Shown: positions 31,801-44,500 of the stretch, in pieces
How positions within the stretch are numbered: position 1 is the stretch's first letter
How the letters are laid out: each line of letters begins with the position of its first letter
Assembly (NCBI GenBank): GCA_020698575.1
Contig: CM036251.1
Coordinates: 12,316,288 to 12,380,287, forward strand
From: Bostrychus sinensis
Taxonomy: Eukaryota; Chordata; Actinopteri; Gobiiformes; Eleotridae
Length of the DNA: 64,000 bases
Direction: 5' to 3'
The notes under the pieces: generated by a model
The model's database searches: none
Told to the model about the DNA's origin: nothing
The model's input: the letters and a program-made list of their open reading frames with translations, nothing else
Translations under genes and position numbers: made by a program

Positions 31801-31960
31801 CACAGTTAGTGTTTTAGGTCATGAACCGTTAATTCACTTATACATTAAACATATAACATCAGTAGCATTACCTCAGTGAACAACCGTCTTGATAACAAAA
31901 CACAAGACATTTTGGTAACTTTAACTTGTTTTGTAATGGATGAAAGTAAACCTTTTTTTC
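28810..31960. other. intergenic space, ptprz1-aass convergent
   Basis: No gene seen. 29515-29750 is a hAT-like relic containing inverted CCTGGTTTA-type units (ends GTTGGGAATCGCTG). 29770-30140 contains GCAACATGTCGCAAAAAAGT TGGGACAGG, typical of a fish DNA repeat. 29030-29400 is GC-richer, apparently single-copy and rich in ATTA sites plus an octamer ATTTGCAT at 29250-29257. Confidence 0.4.
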
Positions 31961-31978
31961 CACAGATTTTTTCAGTTT

Positions 31979-31990
31979 TTTATTTTTATT
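31979..31990 (-). promoter_or_regulatory. aass: candidate aass polyadenylation signals
   Basis: Two overlapping TTTATT on plus (AATAAA on minus) at 31979-31984 and 31985-31990, about 450 bp downstream of the aass stop. Nearest canonical signals noticed; use is unproven. Confidence 0.3.
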
Positions 31991-32441
31991 TTGTGCAATG
32001 GTGTGATATGGTGTGACTACAAACCTGTTAAGTCTAGCTCTCATAACCTGAATACATCTCACTATGTTTTTTATGTGCCATTTAATGCTTTTGAGTTGTC
32101 TAAAGGAAGAAAAACTTAAGTAATAATCTGAAAGAGCAGCATTTAAAGGTCAAACTGATTGCACTGTAATTGTAAATTTAAGATGCAATCATTAGCAGCC
32201 TTTTGAGTTTTGACCTAAATACCTTTTAAAATAAGCTAAAAATAATTAACCATAATACAACTAGATTGGGATAAATTTAATTTAAAATCAAAGGCCTGCA
32301 TTAGTTTCTCTGTTGACCTCATTTCTCATTTTTGGTTTGTTGCAGCCGATATTTGAAAGGCTTTTTTTAGATGGCCTGTGAATAGTAAATAAAAAAAATT
32401 AAAAGCAGCTAATCGCACTTGGACATTATGGAAGCAGGGGT

Positions 32442-32560
32442 CTAGTCGTGGAGCGTGCTCTTGTACACAAAGTGAAGTCCTTCCTCCTTAAGTCGGGCCA
32501 GAGCCGGGCCGTAGACCTCCTTTGTCATCGGAACCACCAGACCTGTTGAGCTAATCTCAC
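32442..32560 (-). CDS. aass: aass last coding exon
   Basis: (G)EISSTGLVVPMTKEVYGPA then LARLKEEGLHFVYKSTLHD and TAG. The acceptor is an excellent polypyrimidine tract plus ttcag. Confidence 0.96.
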
Positions 32561-35500
32561 CTGAAGAAAACAAAACAAAAAAACAACACGATAAACAACA
32601 TTAGCAACAACTTAGACCTCTTAGTGGGATGTATTGGGCAGCAAGTGAATGTTTTTTTTCCTTAAAACTGATTGTGTTAGAAGCAAGAAAAATGGGCAAG
32701 CCTAAGGATTTGAGCAGGTTGGTGTGTATAAAACATGTTCTTGCTTCTTCACGAATAAGATTACTGTAACTCACTATATACACGACTGAGTCAGAAAACA
32801 TTAAAAACATCTTCAACTTATTCAAAACAGTGCTGCAAGACTTTTAAATGAATTCCAAGAAACATAAGCACATAACAATTTTATTATTACTGCACTGGCT
32901 ACCAGTTAGTTTTCAAATTGATTTTGAAATGTTATTAATTACTTTTAAAGCTCTTCGTGGTCATGCGCCCTCATATATCTGTGACCTACTCTCCCCCTGT
33001 GTCCCTGATCGCTGCCTGCGCTCCTCAGGTCGGACAAATGTACTCATACAAAATGGCTTTTTACTGTAATGCTTAAATTATGTTTTTATATGGTTAATTT
33101 TATTGGATTGTTTTTATATTCTGTAAAGCACTTAGTAACGGTGTTTTGAAAAGTGTTACAGAAATAAAGACACTATTATTATTGAAATATAGTGAATTCA
33201 ATTCCTGCCCATAGCAGGAATGACGTGACAAGGGATGCCATTGTCAAGTCCAAACCTGCTACTGCTATTATTGCAACTTTCTGCCATAAAATGCATAGCC
33301 TCAGAAAAAATAGCCTTCAAGTCATTTTTATGGATCTCTCATGTGACAAGGAAGAATAACCAGTCCTAACCAGACGAATATATGCCCTTCTGTGTGACGA
33401 TGCAAGCTAACATTACAAGAGAATGAATAATTTGACAAATCCACCCACTAACTAATTTTTCTATGTGCCTAAGCTGTAATTGCACACCCTTTACTGTGTA
33501 TTACTGGTTGCCAAACTACACAGCTATAGAAAAGTGACCGTACCGTCCAGGACCATGCGAGCTGCGATGGCCACTGGGTAGCCCACAGTCTTGGCCATAG
33601 CAGTGAAGCCGTTGGGGTCTCCATATACCACCAGACTGATGTGTTTGGACTCCAGCTCTCCGGTGGGATGTCTGAGGCCCACGTCGTTTCTCAACACGAT
33701 CATGTCACGCTCACCTTTGTCTGAACACAAAGATATTAGCAAGAATTAACACATGACCGCGTTATAACTATGGTGGTGCAAGATTATAAAACATACAAAA
33801 ACATCAGGACTGAACCAACCATCGCCAAACATGGTCCAAACCAGACTTCATTAGTTTAATAAAGGGCTCTAAATGGACAACTGAGATTTGAGACACTGTT
33901 TGCTAACTAGAAAATAAAAAAATATGTTTTGGGATACAAGAACTTCTTTAAGACCTAGTTATTGCAGCAAGGTTCCTTCAGAAATCAGTAAGTCTAATTT
34001 AATGCTTTTTTAATACCATTTTTAATGCCACAAACATACAATCTGCTCATCCATCACGCTTGCGGAGGCTACGAAAATTGTAAATGATTAAAAGAGTAAC
34101 AACACAGTAACTATATCAATGTATCAATTATTTTTCCCATGATACAACTATATCGATACACATTACCTTCAACTGAATCTTCTTCTTTTCTAGGAAGTGA
34201 CAGAAAGAGTGAAGAAATATCAATATACATAGAAAAAAAATCGATATCGGAAATATCGACATTAGAAATGTGCATGTTAAAATAAAACCAGATATGGCTT
34301 TTTGGATGTATTTTTTGTGTTTTTAATGAAATAATGAAATAATATATTCAACTTTTCTTTGCTCTCTGTCTCCTTGACATAATCAACTCAGGCTGCAATA
34401 CTACATTTGAGAGTAAACTTTTATGATTTTTGGCAGACAGTTGCTGTATCGATTATCGATGTTTGGTGTTGAATCATTTGATACCATATCATATCAAATT
34501 GTATCGTTCCATATTAGCCAATATTGTTCTTCAATCTTATTGAAACTATTTTAATCAATACAAATCGTGTTATTTATAAATACTTATTTATATTAAAAAA
34601 TAAAACTAATAATATCAGCGATTATTTCACATCATTAAACTATTTCACATTTTCACTGCCTGTTGGAATCAAAGTTTTTGCTTTTTAATGTCATTTAAGG
34701 TCTTAAATTTTGCTAAATCAATTTAATGACTTTAATGCTTTTTAATGCCCTGCGGGAACCCTTTGCACTATTTTGTGTGCTGCTAAATTATTTTATTATA
34801 CTTAAAGGGGAACAAAACAAAATCAACAGAACAATATGAGGCAAAATTCAGCTTATTCCCAGTGGGTGGTTGCAGGTGGCTTGAGCCTATCCCAGCATTT
34901 TAAGGCTTAGGCGATGTACATTGTGGACAATGGCCAGTTAGTCACAGAGCTGACACAACGATGTACACTGACAGACAAATATTCCCTCTTACATTCATTC
35001 ACTATGGGCAATTTAGAGTCACCTCACACATGTGTGTCTTTGGACGGTGACAGAAAGCCAGAGAGAACCAACAGTAACACAGGCGGGACACGCAGAGTCC
35101 GCTCAGAGATATCGTGTGTCATCTGAATCATCAAACCCACAAACCCCTCACTGAGTAGCAGGAACGCTAACCACTCCCCACCGTGCACCTCTACTATATT
35201 ATCAATCATATTATCGTATTAAACCTGTATCAAAGCAATAGTCTTACTAAAGGAGAGTTTGGTTTCCAGATGTTTGGCCAAAGCTGCCAGTACACTGTCG
35301 GCGTGAGGCACCGCATCGTCGCTCAGCATCCCAAACCTGCACAGAACATACAAGACTTCATTTACAATAGAGTAACCTTCATAAAGTCGAATTCAAACCC
35401 TTAAAAGGAAAATGACTGTGCTTTAAAACCAGGCAGCGGCGGCGGCCCACACATCCTTGGCTCAGTCTAAAGAGATGAGCAGTTTCTTTTTGTCACTGCT

Positions 35501-38500
35501 TTGCTGGTGAATTGAATAAATGAACAACAAGTCACTCAATTTGAGCTTCAAACATGTTGGCTTTATACCCTTTTAGCGGCAGAGATGGAATAATGCCAGC
35601 AGTTCACTTTTAGCGTCAGAGGAATTTTTACGCCTCAATGCCAGCCCTCCTCTCTCCCCCTCCCACGTCGAACAATGACAACACGGAGCCTTGGGCTGAA
35701 GAGACCCTTCGAAAAGTTGATTTAAATTCAAGAGTGAGCACGCTACGCCACTTCAGGCAGCGTCATTATGGACAGAGCGCAGCAGCAGCGTCGGCCTTGC
35801 TCCCAAACACTGGTCTCGGTGCAAAAAGCTAACTTTGGAGAGCTGCAGACGTCAGGGCTCACCAAGCTGAGATACACACATCACCAGCACAAGTGGAGAC
35901 AACGTGAAGAGGCAAAGACGCAAAAATCGCTGCAAAAACATTGCATCAATAAAGTCCATCCATCTGAATTAAAAATGGCTTGTTTGATGCCTAGTCTTAC
36001 GTTGCAAGATTTCTTTCAGTTGATTTTAATATATTTTATTATAAATGATGTGTTACATGTCAGGACAATAGTAAATCTCTAAATAAAGCCCTTATTATCT
36101 ATATTTCATTGTAAAACAATGAGGATGAGGATAAATTTTATGATTTTACCATTACATATTATTTAGCAGAAATTAAGCAGAAATGAAAAAGGCGAAGGTC
36201 AGGTGCTGCTAATAATTAGCCCTTAATTGAAGGGTTAGTGTAGAATTTTGAGGAAGGGGTCCAGGAAATTCTTACGGACAGGTACAGGCTTAAAATAAGT
36301 GCTCGTGTGTATTTTTTATACAAATGTCTTTCTTATATTGGTACTACAAGCCCTGAATGTGACCACATGAACAGAAATCTGTCTATTTCTCAACATACTG
36401 TATATGGACGAATCCTACTTTCAACAAACACTTAAATATAAGCTGTAATTATCATAGTAGTAATACCATCTAAGTGTTTCCATCCTGAAGTCGTCTTTTC
36501 CGATTTGCTCATAAACAGCTTCTTCAAAAGCCTCTTGGGAAAGGGAGGAGGACAGTCCCATTTGTTTACAGAGAATGTCTTTCTGTAACCACAGCAATGT
36601 CAGGATATCAATGTCAGCGAACAGCTAACTTAATTTAAAATTATTGTGATTTTTTCTGTGAAGTAAATAAGTTTCATACCCAGGTAACAGAAGAGCTCTG
36701 CTCGAGGAGAGGACAGGGCTGGCTGTTGATCAGGCCAAGTTTGACAAAGCCACTCATAGCATTAGAGAAGCCCTTAAAGACAAAAGAAAAATATTTTATT
36801 GTGGTAAAACAACATTTTGGCTGAAGAACAATCAAACTTTTACAAATAACCATCTTGCCCAGTTAGAAATGGACATTTCTGCTCTATTACTGCTACATTG
36901 TTATCTTGCTATCAAATATAACAAAGAACGAAAACAAACAATAAATCCCAGGTTACGAAAACCCACATTAAGCTTATATATTGTTGCAATTCCAATTTGA
37001 GATTCTGAAAAAGGTATCAACATAATGACAGTGTTGGAATTACTAAACTGTTTTGCCTTTGTCTTGTCTTTTTGCCATTTTCAGGTTTATCTAAAACTGC
37101 TGTGACTAACGCGCACATACGCCACCATTAGATTCAAAAGTTATTTGGTCGCATATATAAGAGTTATATTATAAACAAGCTGTTGGTGTAGCTTAAAATC
37201 AGTACCCTGAAGCGTAGTGTTCCTCTGATGAGAGTGTGGGCGCTCTGGATCCCGTAGGGCTCAGCGTATTTGGTACTGTCCCGGTTCGGAAACCCTTCCA
37301 GATTAAAGCCAGGGAAGAAGTTCATCTCCGTCGTGGACTCCATTAGGGATCCACCAGCTGGGACACTCACCACCTAGATATTAAATAGAATAACATTAAT
37401 TAAAAAAGAACCTGAGACATTAAACTAAAATTGGCCCAGTGAAGCCTCCGTACTTGACCGTCTTTAAGGTAAATGGCTGGGCTGATGGTGTTCATTAGGA
37501 CCCCATAAGGAGACCAGCTGAACTTGTAGCGAAGAGGGCTGTCTGAGCACTCAGGAGCAGGAAGTCCACCGCAGAACGAGCTGTAGGACTCCACCTAGAA
37601 AATAGATGTTTAAAATGGGAAACTACTCTCCATTTTCTAAAGGGCCTTGAGGTGAACATGGCAGGTGTGTGTTTACTCACTGTGCAGCCGTCAGCATTGG
37701 CTTGGTCAATACACTCCATAGCCAACATGTGGTCGATGCCAGGGTCCAGTCCCATCTCATTCACAATGGTGATACCAGCCTCCAGTGCACTAACACACAA
37801 ATATTTCCCATTAACATCAACTTAACATCGACTTGTTCTAACATAAGCATTTTACCTCTCTGCACATTTTTCCTACACGTTATTGCTCAACAGAACAGGT
37901 GCTTCCTCACCTGCTCTCCAGCTCCTTCATGGCTGGACTCAAGTAACTGGCTGTCACCATGTTCACCTTCCTCTGAATACAGTGTTTGGCGATGAGAGGG
38001 TGGAATGAGTACGGCAGCATGCTGTGGCACAAAGACAAGTTAAAATAATTTCATTGAATGAGTTGACCACAGACTAAGCACCAAAACTAAAGAACTTGGC
38101 ACCAAAGAAGTAGACTGGCTTAGTAAAATGAATTATTTATTAACAGTGCACCTGATGACCAAGTCGTGGTCTTTGACCAGAGAGTCCAGGTGTCCCTCCT
38201 GACTGCTGGCGTCTAGCACCACTGGGATGGTGTTGGGGTATTTGGCTGCCAGCTCCTCGGCCTGTCTCAGCAGCACAGAGGCTAAAAACACAGCACAGAG
38301 ACATCAATAACATGTAAAAGATCAAATTAAAGCACAGATTTCTGAGCTACTAAATTAGTGACAGCTCTAACTTTAGAGTTGAGTTAGAGTATGATTATGC
38401 CAAAAGCAAAAATGTTTTTAAGTGAAGTTTGTCCCACACTCACCGACGGTGACCTGGGTCTTGTCGTCCCGGGTCAGGTACTCCACAACAGGACCGGACA

Positions 38501-41500
38501 CATATCCTGAGCCCAACAGCAGCACTCGCTTCATCCCACTCTTCTTCATGATCTGAGCCTTTTCCCTGAATCATACCAAACACTTTATAATGATCATCCA
38601 AACGTAAAGTGTAACAAATTAATGGACTTTGCGCCCCAATTTTTTTTGGCCTACCTGAACCATTTGATTGGTTTTAAGTCAATGTATTGGATTGAAATGA
38701 GGAAGGAGGTCACCAAGAAAAGGCTCAAAAAGTCTGTTTGAAAATTATGTTTAAAATTTCTTTAATGAAAAAATGTCTAACAGTGAGTCATTACAATCCT
38801 TAGGCTTAAAACATTTGGGAGCCAAAACATAACTGTGCAGTTTCTTTTTAATTAAATCAATGTCAAATTATTAAATTAAATTAATTTAATATGGATTGTA
38901 CTCTCCTCCAAGAGCAGGATTGCATTGTACTATTCATTTTTTCTATGCCTCAGAAATAAAGAGAATACAATTACCAAACATTAAACCAAAATAATATTCA
39001 TTATTATCTAAAATAAACAATTTACTATTAGACATTTTTTCATGGTTGATCCCTGCCCATTGTCACATGACTCACAGTGAGTGAAAATACACTGTCTATA
39101 CTCACTGATTCGTATTTTAATTAAATTGAGCCGTCCTACGAACTCGTGGCTTCAGATAAAAAGTCTGTGATTTTGCATGCTGGATTATGTTAACACCGTC
39201 ATAACAATACTGCCTTAATAAAGTCACCCGTGGCATTAATAACCCATAGCCCGCCTTAAATCCCCCAGGAGTCAGCCCTGTGGCTCGTTAGCTGTTGCCT
39301 AATTGAATGAGACAAGGCGCACACGCACGAGCCGCATAGCATTGACCAGGCGGAGGTCCGAGCTGGCAACATCTTAATTAAAAAAGAAAATGGCTGAGAC
39401 GTTCCCTCTGGAGGATTTCTCCTTCTGTTTACATATCTTAAGGAGTCCCAACTCAATCACAGGGATTAAAGATTTTGTAGCATGGCTTGTCTGGAAAAAT
39501 TATACTTAAGATCAATTAGTAAGTGAAGTCTTAGAGGTGGCCTAAATATGAGATTGTACAAAGCTAGAAAGCTGGAAATGAAAACGCAAAGAGGTTGTTT
39601 TTTTTTTGAGCAAGCTGTTCAGGAAAAGTAAAGGCACAAAGCTGCAATGAGCCTAAATGTTAATCACAAGCAAGTCCTCAAAAGTCTTCATTGTTCTGTC
39701 AGAGTCAGAGGGCTGCTTAAGCACTTTATGTAAACAAACATGCAGATGATTGTGTGTTTAAGAAAAATCCTCTCCAGTGTCTTGTCCAGAGTGAGATGAG
39801 ACAGATTTAATCTCTGGGACAAACTGAACTCCAAACCAACGCGCTGCCTACCAAACAGAATCAACAGATGTAGATTGATACATAGTAATTATCCTTGAAC
39901 CGCCACCTTACCGTGGTGGAGGGGTTTGAGTGCCCGAATGATCCTAGGAGCTATGTTGTCGGGGGCTTAATGCTCCTGGTAGGGTCTCCCATGGCAAACA
40001 GGTCCTAGGTGACGGGCCAGACCAAGAGCGGTTCACAAACCCTTATGACGACACAAATAACGAGGCCAGTTACGTCGCCCGGTAAGGCGCAGCCGGGGCC
40101 CCACCCTGGAGCCAGGCCTGGGGTTGGGGCTCGATCGCCAACGCCTGGTGGCCGGGTCTCTCCCCACGGGACCCGGCCGGGCCCAGCCCGAAAGGACGAC
40201 GTGGGGCCATCCTCCCGTGGACCCACCACCCGCATGGAGGAACCGTAAGGGGCCGGTGCAAGGAGGATCGGGCAGTGGTCGAAGGCGGGGGCCTCGGCGT
40301 CCCGATCCCTGGACACAGAAACTGGCTCTGGGGACATGGAATGTCACCTCGCTGGGGGGGAAGGAGCCTGAGCTTGTGCGGGAGGTTGAGCGTTACCGAC
40401 TAGAGATAGTCGGGCTCACCTCCACGCACAGTTTGGGCTCTGGAACCCAACTCCTTGAGAGGGGCTGGACTCTCTTCTACTCTGGCGTTGCCCGCGGTGA
40501 GAGGCGGCGGGCTGGTGTGGGCTTGCTCATAGCTCCCCAGCTCAGCCGCCATGTGTTGGAGTTCTCCCCGTTGAATGAGAGGGTCGTGTCCCTGCGCCTT
40601 CGGGTTGGGGACAGGTCTCTCACTGTTGTTTCGGCCTATGGGCCGAACAGCAGTGTAGAGTACTCGGCCTTCTTGGAGTCCCTGGGAGGGGTGCTGGAAA
40701 GTGCTCCAACTGGGGACTCCGTCATTCTGCTGGGAGACTTCAACGCTCACGTGGGCAGCGACAGTGACACCTGGAGGGGCGTGATTGGGAGGAACGGCCT
40801 CCCTGATCTGAACCCGAGCGGTGTTTTGTTATTGGACTTCTGTGCTAGTCACGGATTGTCCATAACGAACACCATGTTCAAGCACAAGGGTGTCCATCAG
40901 TGCACGTGGCACCAGGGCACCCTAGGCTGGAGGTCGATGATCGACTTTGTAGTCGTGTCATCTGACCTTCGGCCGTGTGTCTTGGACACTCGGGATGAAG
41001 AGAGGGGCTGAGCTGTCAACTGATCACCACCTGGTGGTGAGTTGGATCCGCTGGCGGAGGAGGAGGCCTGGACAGACTCGGCAGGCCCAAACGTATTGTG
41101 AGGGTCTGTTGGGAACGTCTGGCTGAGCCTCCTGTCAGGGGGGTCTTCAACTCCCACCTCCGGGAGAGCTTCAACCAGATCTCGGGGGAGGTTGGAGACA
41201 TTGAGTCCGAGTGGACCATGTTCTCCACCTCTATTGTCAATGCAGCCGTCAGGAGCTGTGGCCGTAAGGTCTCTGGTGCCTGTCGTGGCGGCAAGCCCCG
41301 AACCCGGTGGTGGACACCGGAAGTAAGGGATGCCGTCAGGCTGAAGAAGGAGTCCTATCGAGCCTGGCTGGCTTGTGGGACTCCTGAGGCAGCCGACGGG
41401 TACCGGCAGGCCAAGCGTGCGGCGGCCCGGGCGGTTGTGGAGGCAAAAACTCGGGTCTGGGAGGAGTTCGGGGAGGCCATGGAGGAGGACTATCGGTCGG

Positions 41501-44500
41501 CCTCAAAGAGATTCTGGCAAACCGTCCGCTGCCTCAGGAGGGGGAAGCAGTTCTTCACCAACACTGTTTACAGTGAGGGTGGGGAGCTGTTGACCTCGAC
41601 TGGGGATGTTGTCGGGCGGTGGAAGGAATACTTTGAGGATCTCCTCAATCCCACCGACACGTCTTCCTGTTGAGGAAGCAGAGGTTGGGGACTCGGAGGA
41701 GGATTCATCCATTGCCCGGGCTGAAGTCATCGAGGTGGTTAAAAAGCTCCTCGGTGGCAAGGCACCGGGTGTGGATGAGATTCGCCCTGAGTACCTCAAG
41801 TCTCTGGATGTTGTGGGGCTGTCGTGGCTGACACGTCTCTGCAACATCGTGTGGCGTTCGGGGACAGTACCTGTGGACTGGCAGACCGGGGTGGTGGTCC
41901 CTCTTTTCAAGAAGGGGGACCGGAGGGTGTGTTCCAACTACAGGGGGATCACACTTCTCAGCCTCCCCGGGAAAGTCTATTCCAGAGTACTGGAGAGGAG
42001 AATTCGGCCGATAGTCGAACCTCGGATTCAGGAGGAACAATGCGGTTTTCGTCCTGGCCGTGGAACAGTGGACCAGCTCTATACCCTCTATCGGGTACTC
42101 GAGGGTTCATGGGAGTTCGCCCAACCAGTCCACATGTGCTTTGTGGACCTGGAGAAGGCGTTCGACCGTGTCCCTCGTAGCGTCCTTTGGGGGGTGCTCT
42201 GGGAGTATGGGGTCCGAGGCCCTTTGTTAAGGGCTGTCCCGTCCCTGCATGACCGGAGCAGGAGTTTGGTTCGCATTGCCGGTTTTAAGTCGGACCTGTT
42301 TCCGGTGCATGTTGGACTCCGGCAGGGCTGCCCTTTGTCACCGGTTCTGTTCATAATTTTTATGGACAGAATTTCTAGGCGCAGCCAGGGGCCGGAGGGT
42401 GTCAGGTTTGGGGACCACAGGATTTCATCTCTGCTTTTTGCGGATGATGTTGTCCTGTTGGCTTCATCAAACCAGGACCTTCAGTGTGCACTGGGACGGT
42501 TTGCAGCCGAGTGTGAAGCGGCTGGGATGAGAATCAGCACCTCCAAGTCCGAGGCCATGGTTCTCGACCGGAAAAGGGTGGCTTGCCTTCTCCAGGTTGG
42601 AGGAGAGTTCCTGCCTCAAGTGGAGGAGTTTAAGTATCTTGGGGTCTTGTTCACGAGTGAGGAAAGGATGGAGCGTGAGATCGACAGGCGGATCGGTGCA
42701 GCGTCTGCAGTAATGCGGTCAGTTGTTTCGGTCTGTTGTGGTGAAGAAAGAGCTGAGTCGAAAGGCGAAGCTCTCGATTTATCGGTCGATCTACGTTCCT
42801 ACTCTCACCTATGGTCATGAGCTTTGGGTCATGACCGAAAGGACAAGATCCCGGATACAAGCGGCCGAAATGAGTTTCCTCCGCAGGGTGGCTGGGCGCT
42901 CCCTTAGAGATAGGGTGAGGAGCTCGGTTACCCGGGAGGAGCTCGGAGTAGAGCCGCTGCTCCTCCACATCGAGAGGAGCCAGCTGAGGTGGCTCGGGCA
43001 TCTGTTCCGGATGCCTCCTGGACGCCTCCCTGGGGAGGTGTTCCGGGCATGTCCCACCGGGAGGAGGCCCGGGGAAGACCTAGGCCACGCTGGAGGGACT
43101 ATGTCTCTCGGCTGGCCTGGGAACACCTTGGGGTTCCTCCTGAGGAGCTGAAGGAAGTGTCCGGGGAGAGGGATGTCTGGGTGTCCCTGCTTAGACTGCT
43201 GCCTCCGCGACCCGGCCCCGGATAAAGCGGAAGAAGATGGATGGATGGATGGATAATTATTAGGGACTAAACTTTAAACTTTCTATTGCCAAACGGGTGC
43301 AAGTGCAATGTTTCTGATACATCCAGGCCCCCACAAAATATCAAAAGGCCTAAAATAACACAAATAAGAGTGGGTTTGTCAGAAAATGAAAAGCTGTTTT
43401 GTGATATACTAGTAAAACTAACTTGCATATCAAATAACTATTAGATTAGCCAGGAGGACAATGGTTTAGTTGCACATGCTACTTAATGCCTCTAACTGTT
43501 TACAGATGTAACAAATACATTTATAAATTTAAAGTACTATTTACTAGGACAGTCTTCCTTAATGTCCAAATGCATGATGTAGCCACTATTGTAGGCTCCG
43601 TGCTGATAAACCTATAAAACTAAATGGCTAATACACCAAATAGTACTAAAATGCGACTGAAAGCAGCTGGGGTTCACGAAGGTCTTTTGTTCGATGTCAT
43701 TCCCTGAAGTCAACTTGCTGTGTATTTACAATCTCTATAAAGTGTTGGGTTGAAAACACAGGTGCATTTCAAAAATTAAAATGCTGTGCTTAAGTTTTTT
43801 TTTCAGCAGTTCAACTCCAAAAAAAAAAAAAAAAAAAAGAAACTCCTACAGATACATTTTATATAGATTCAGTACACACAGAGTGAAATATTTTAGGCTT
43901 TTTTTTGGTGATGATTCTGTCTTTTTACAGTTAATAAGCCAAAATGCATTTGAGCCATCCTTCAGTGCTGCTGGGACGACCTGTCAGGAGCAGTGGGCGA
44001 CAGCTGTGTAGCGCCTGGGGACGCTTCTCCAGATCTTGAGCCAGGATCCTGGTTCAGGATTTCCTAGCTGGAGGATTAGCCTATTGCGTATGTTTTAGGT
44101 TTATGGGGGAAAACGTAGTACGTGGGGGAAAGCCACCCAGACACAGGGAGAACGTGTAAAGTCCAGACAGAAAGGTCCCGTCTGGAATAGAAATCAAATC
44201 CAGGACCTTCTTGCTGTGAGGCAACAGTGCCATGTCCTAAGTATGTGAGAAAACAGATGCCCAGGCAGCAAGAACAGGCGTGACCTTAAGCAAAATGTCA
44301 AGAAAAACCCATCCAAGAACTTGGAGGAATTTCACAAGGAGTAGAGTCAGTGGATCAGAAGCCACCAAACACAGACGGATCAAGAAATTTGGCTACAACT
44401 GCATAAACTGCTAAAGAGATAATGTCACCAGCATATTTCCAGTGATAAGGAGAATAAGAAATGGAATACTGCCCAGTAATTTTTGCATTCAATTTGGGAA

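Noticed and set aside
35638..36082. Plus-strand ORFs of 64 and 104 codons in an aass intron
   Set aside because: No recognisable domain, no splice support, low-complexity start; no basis to call a gene.
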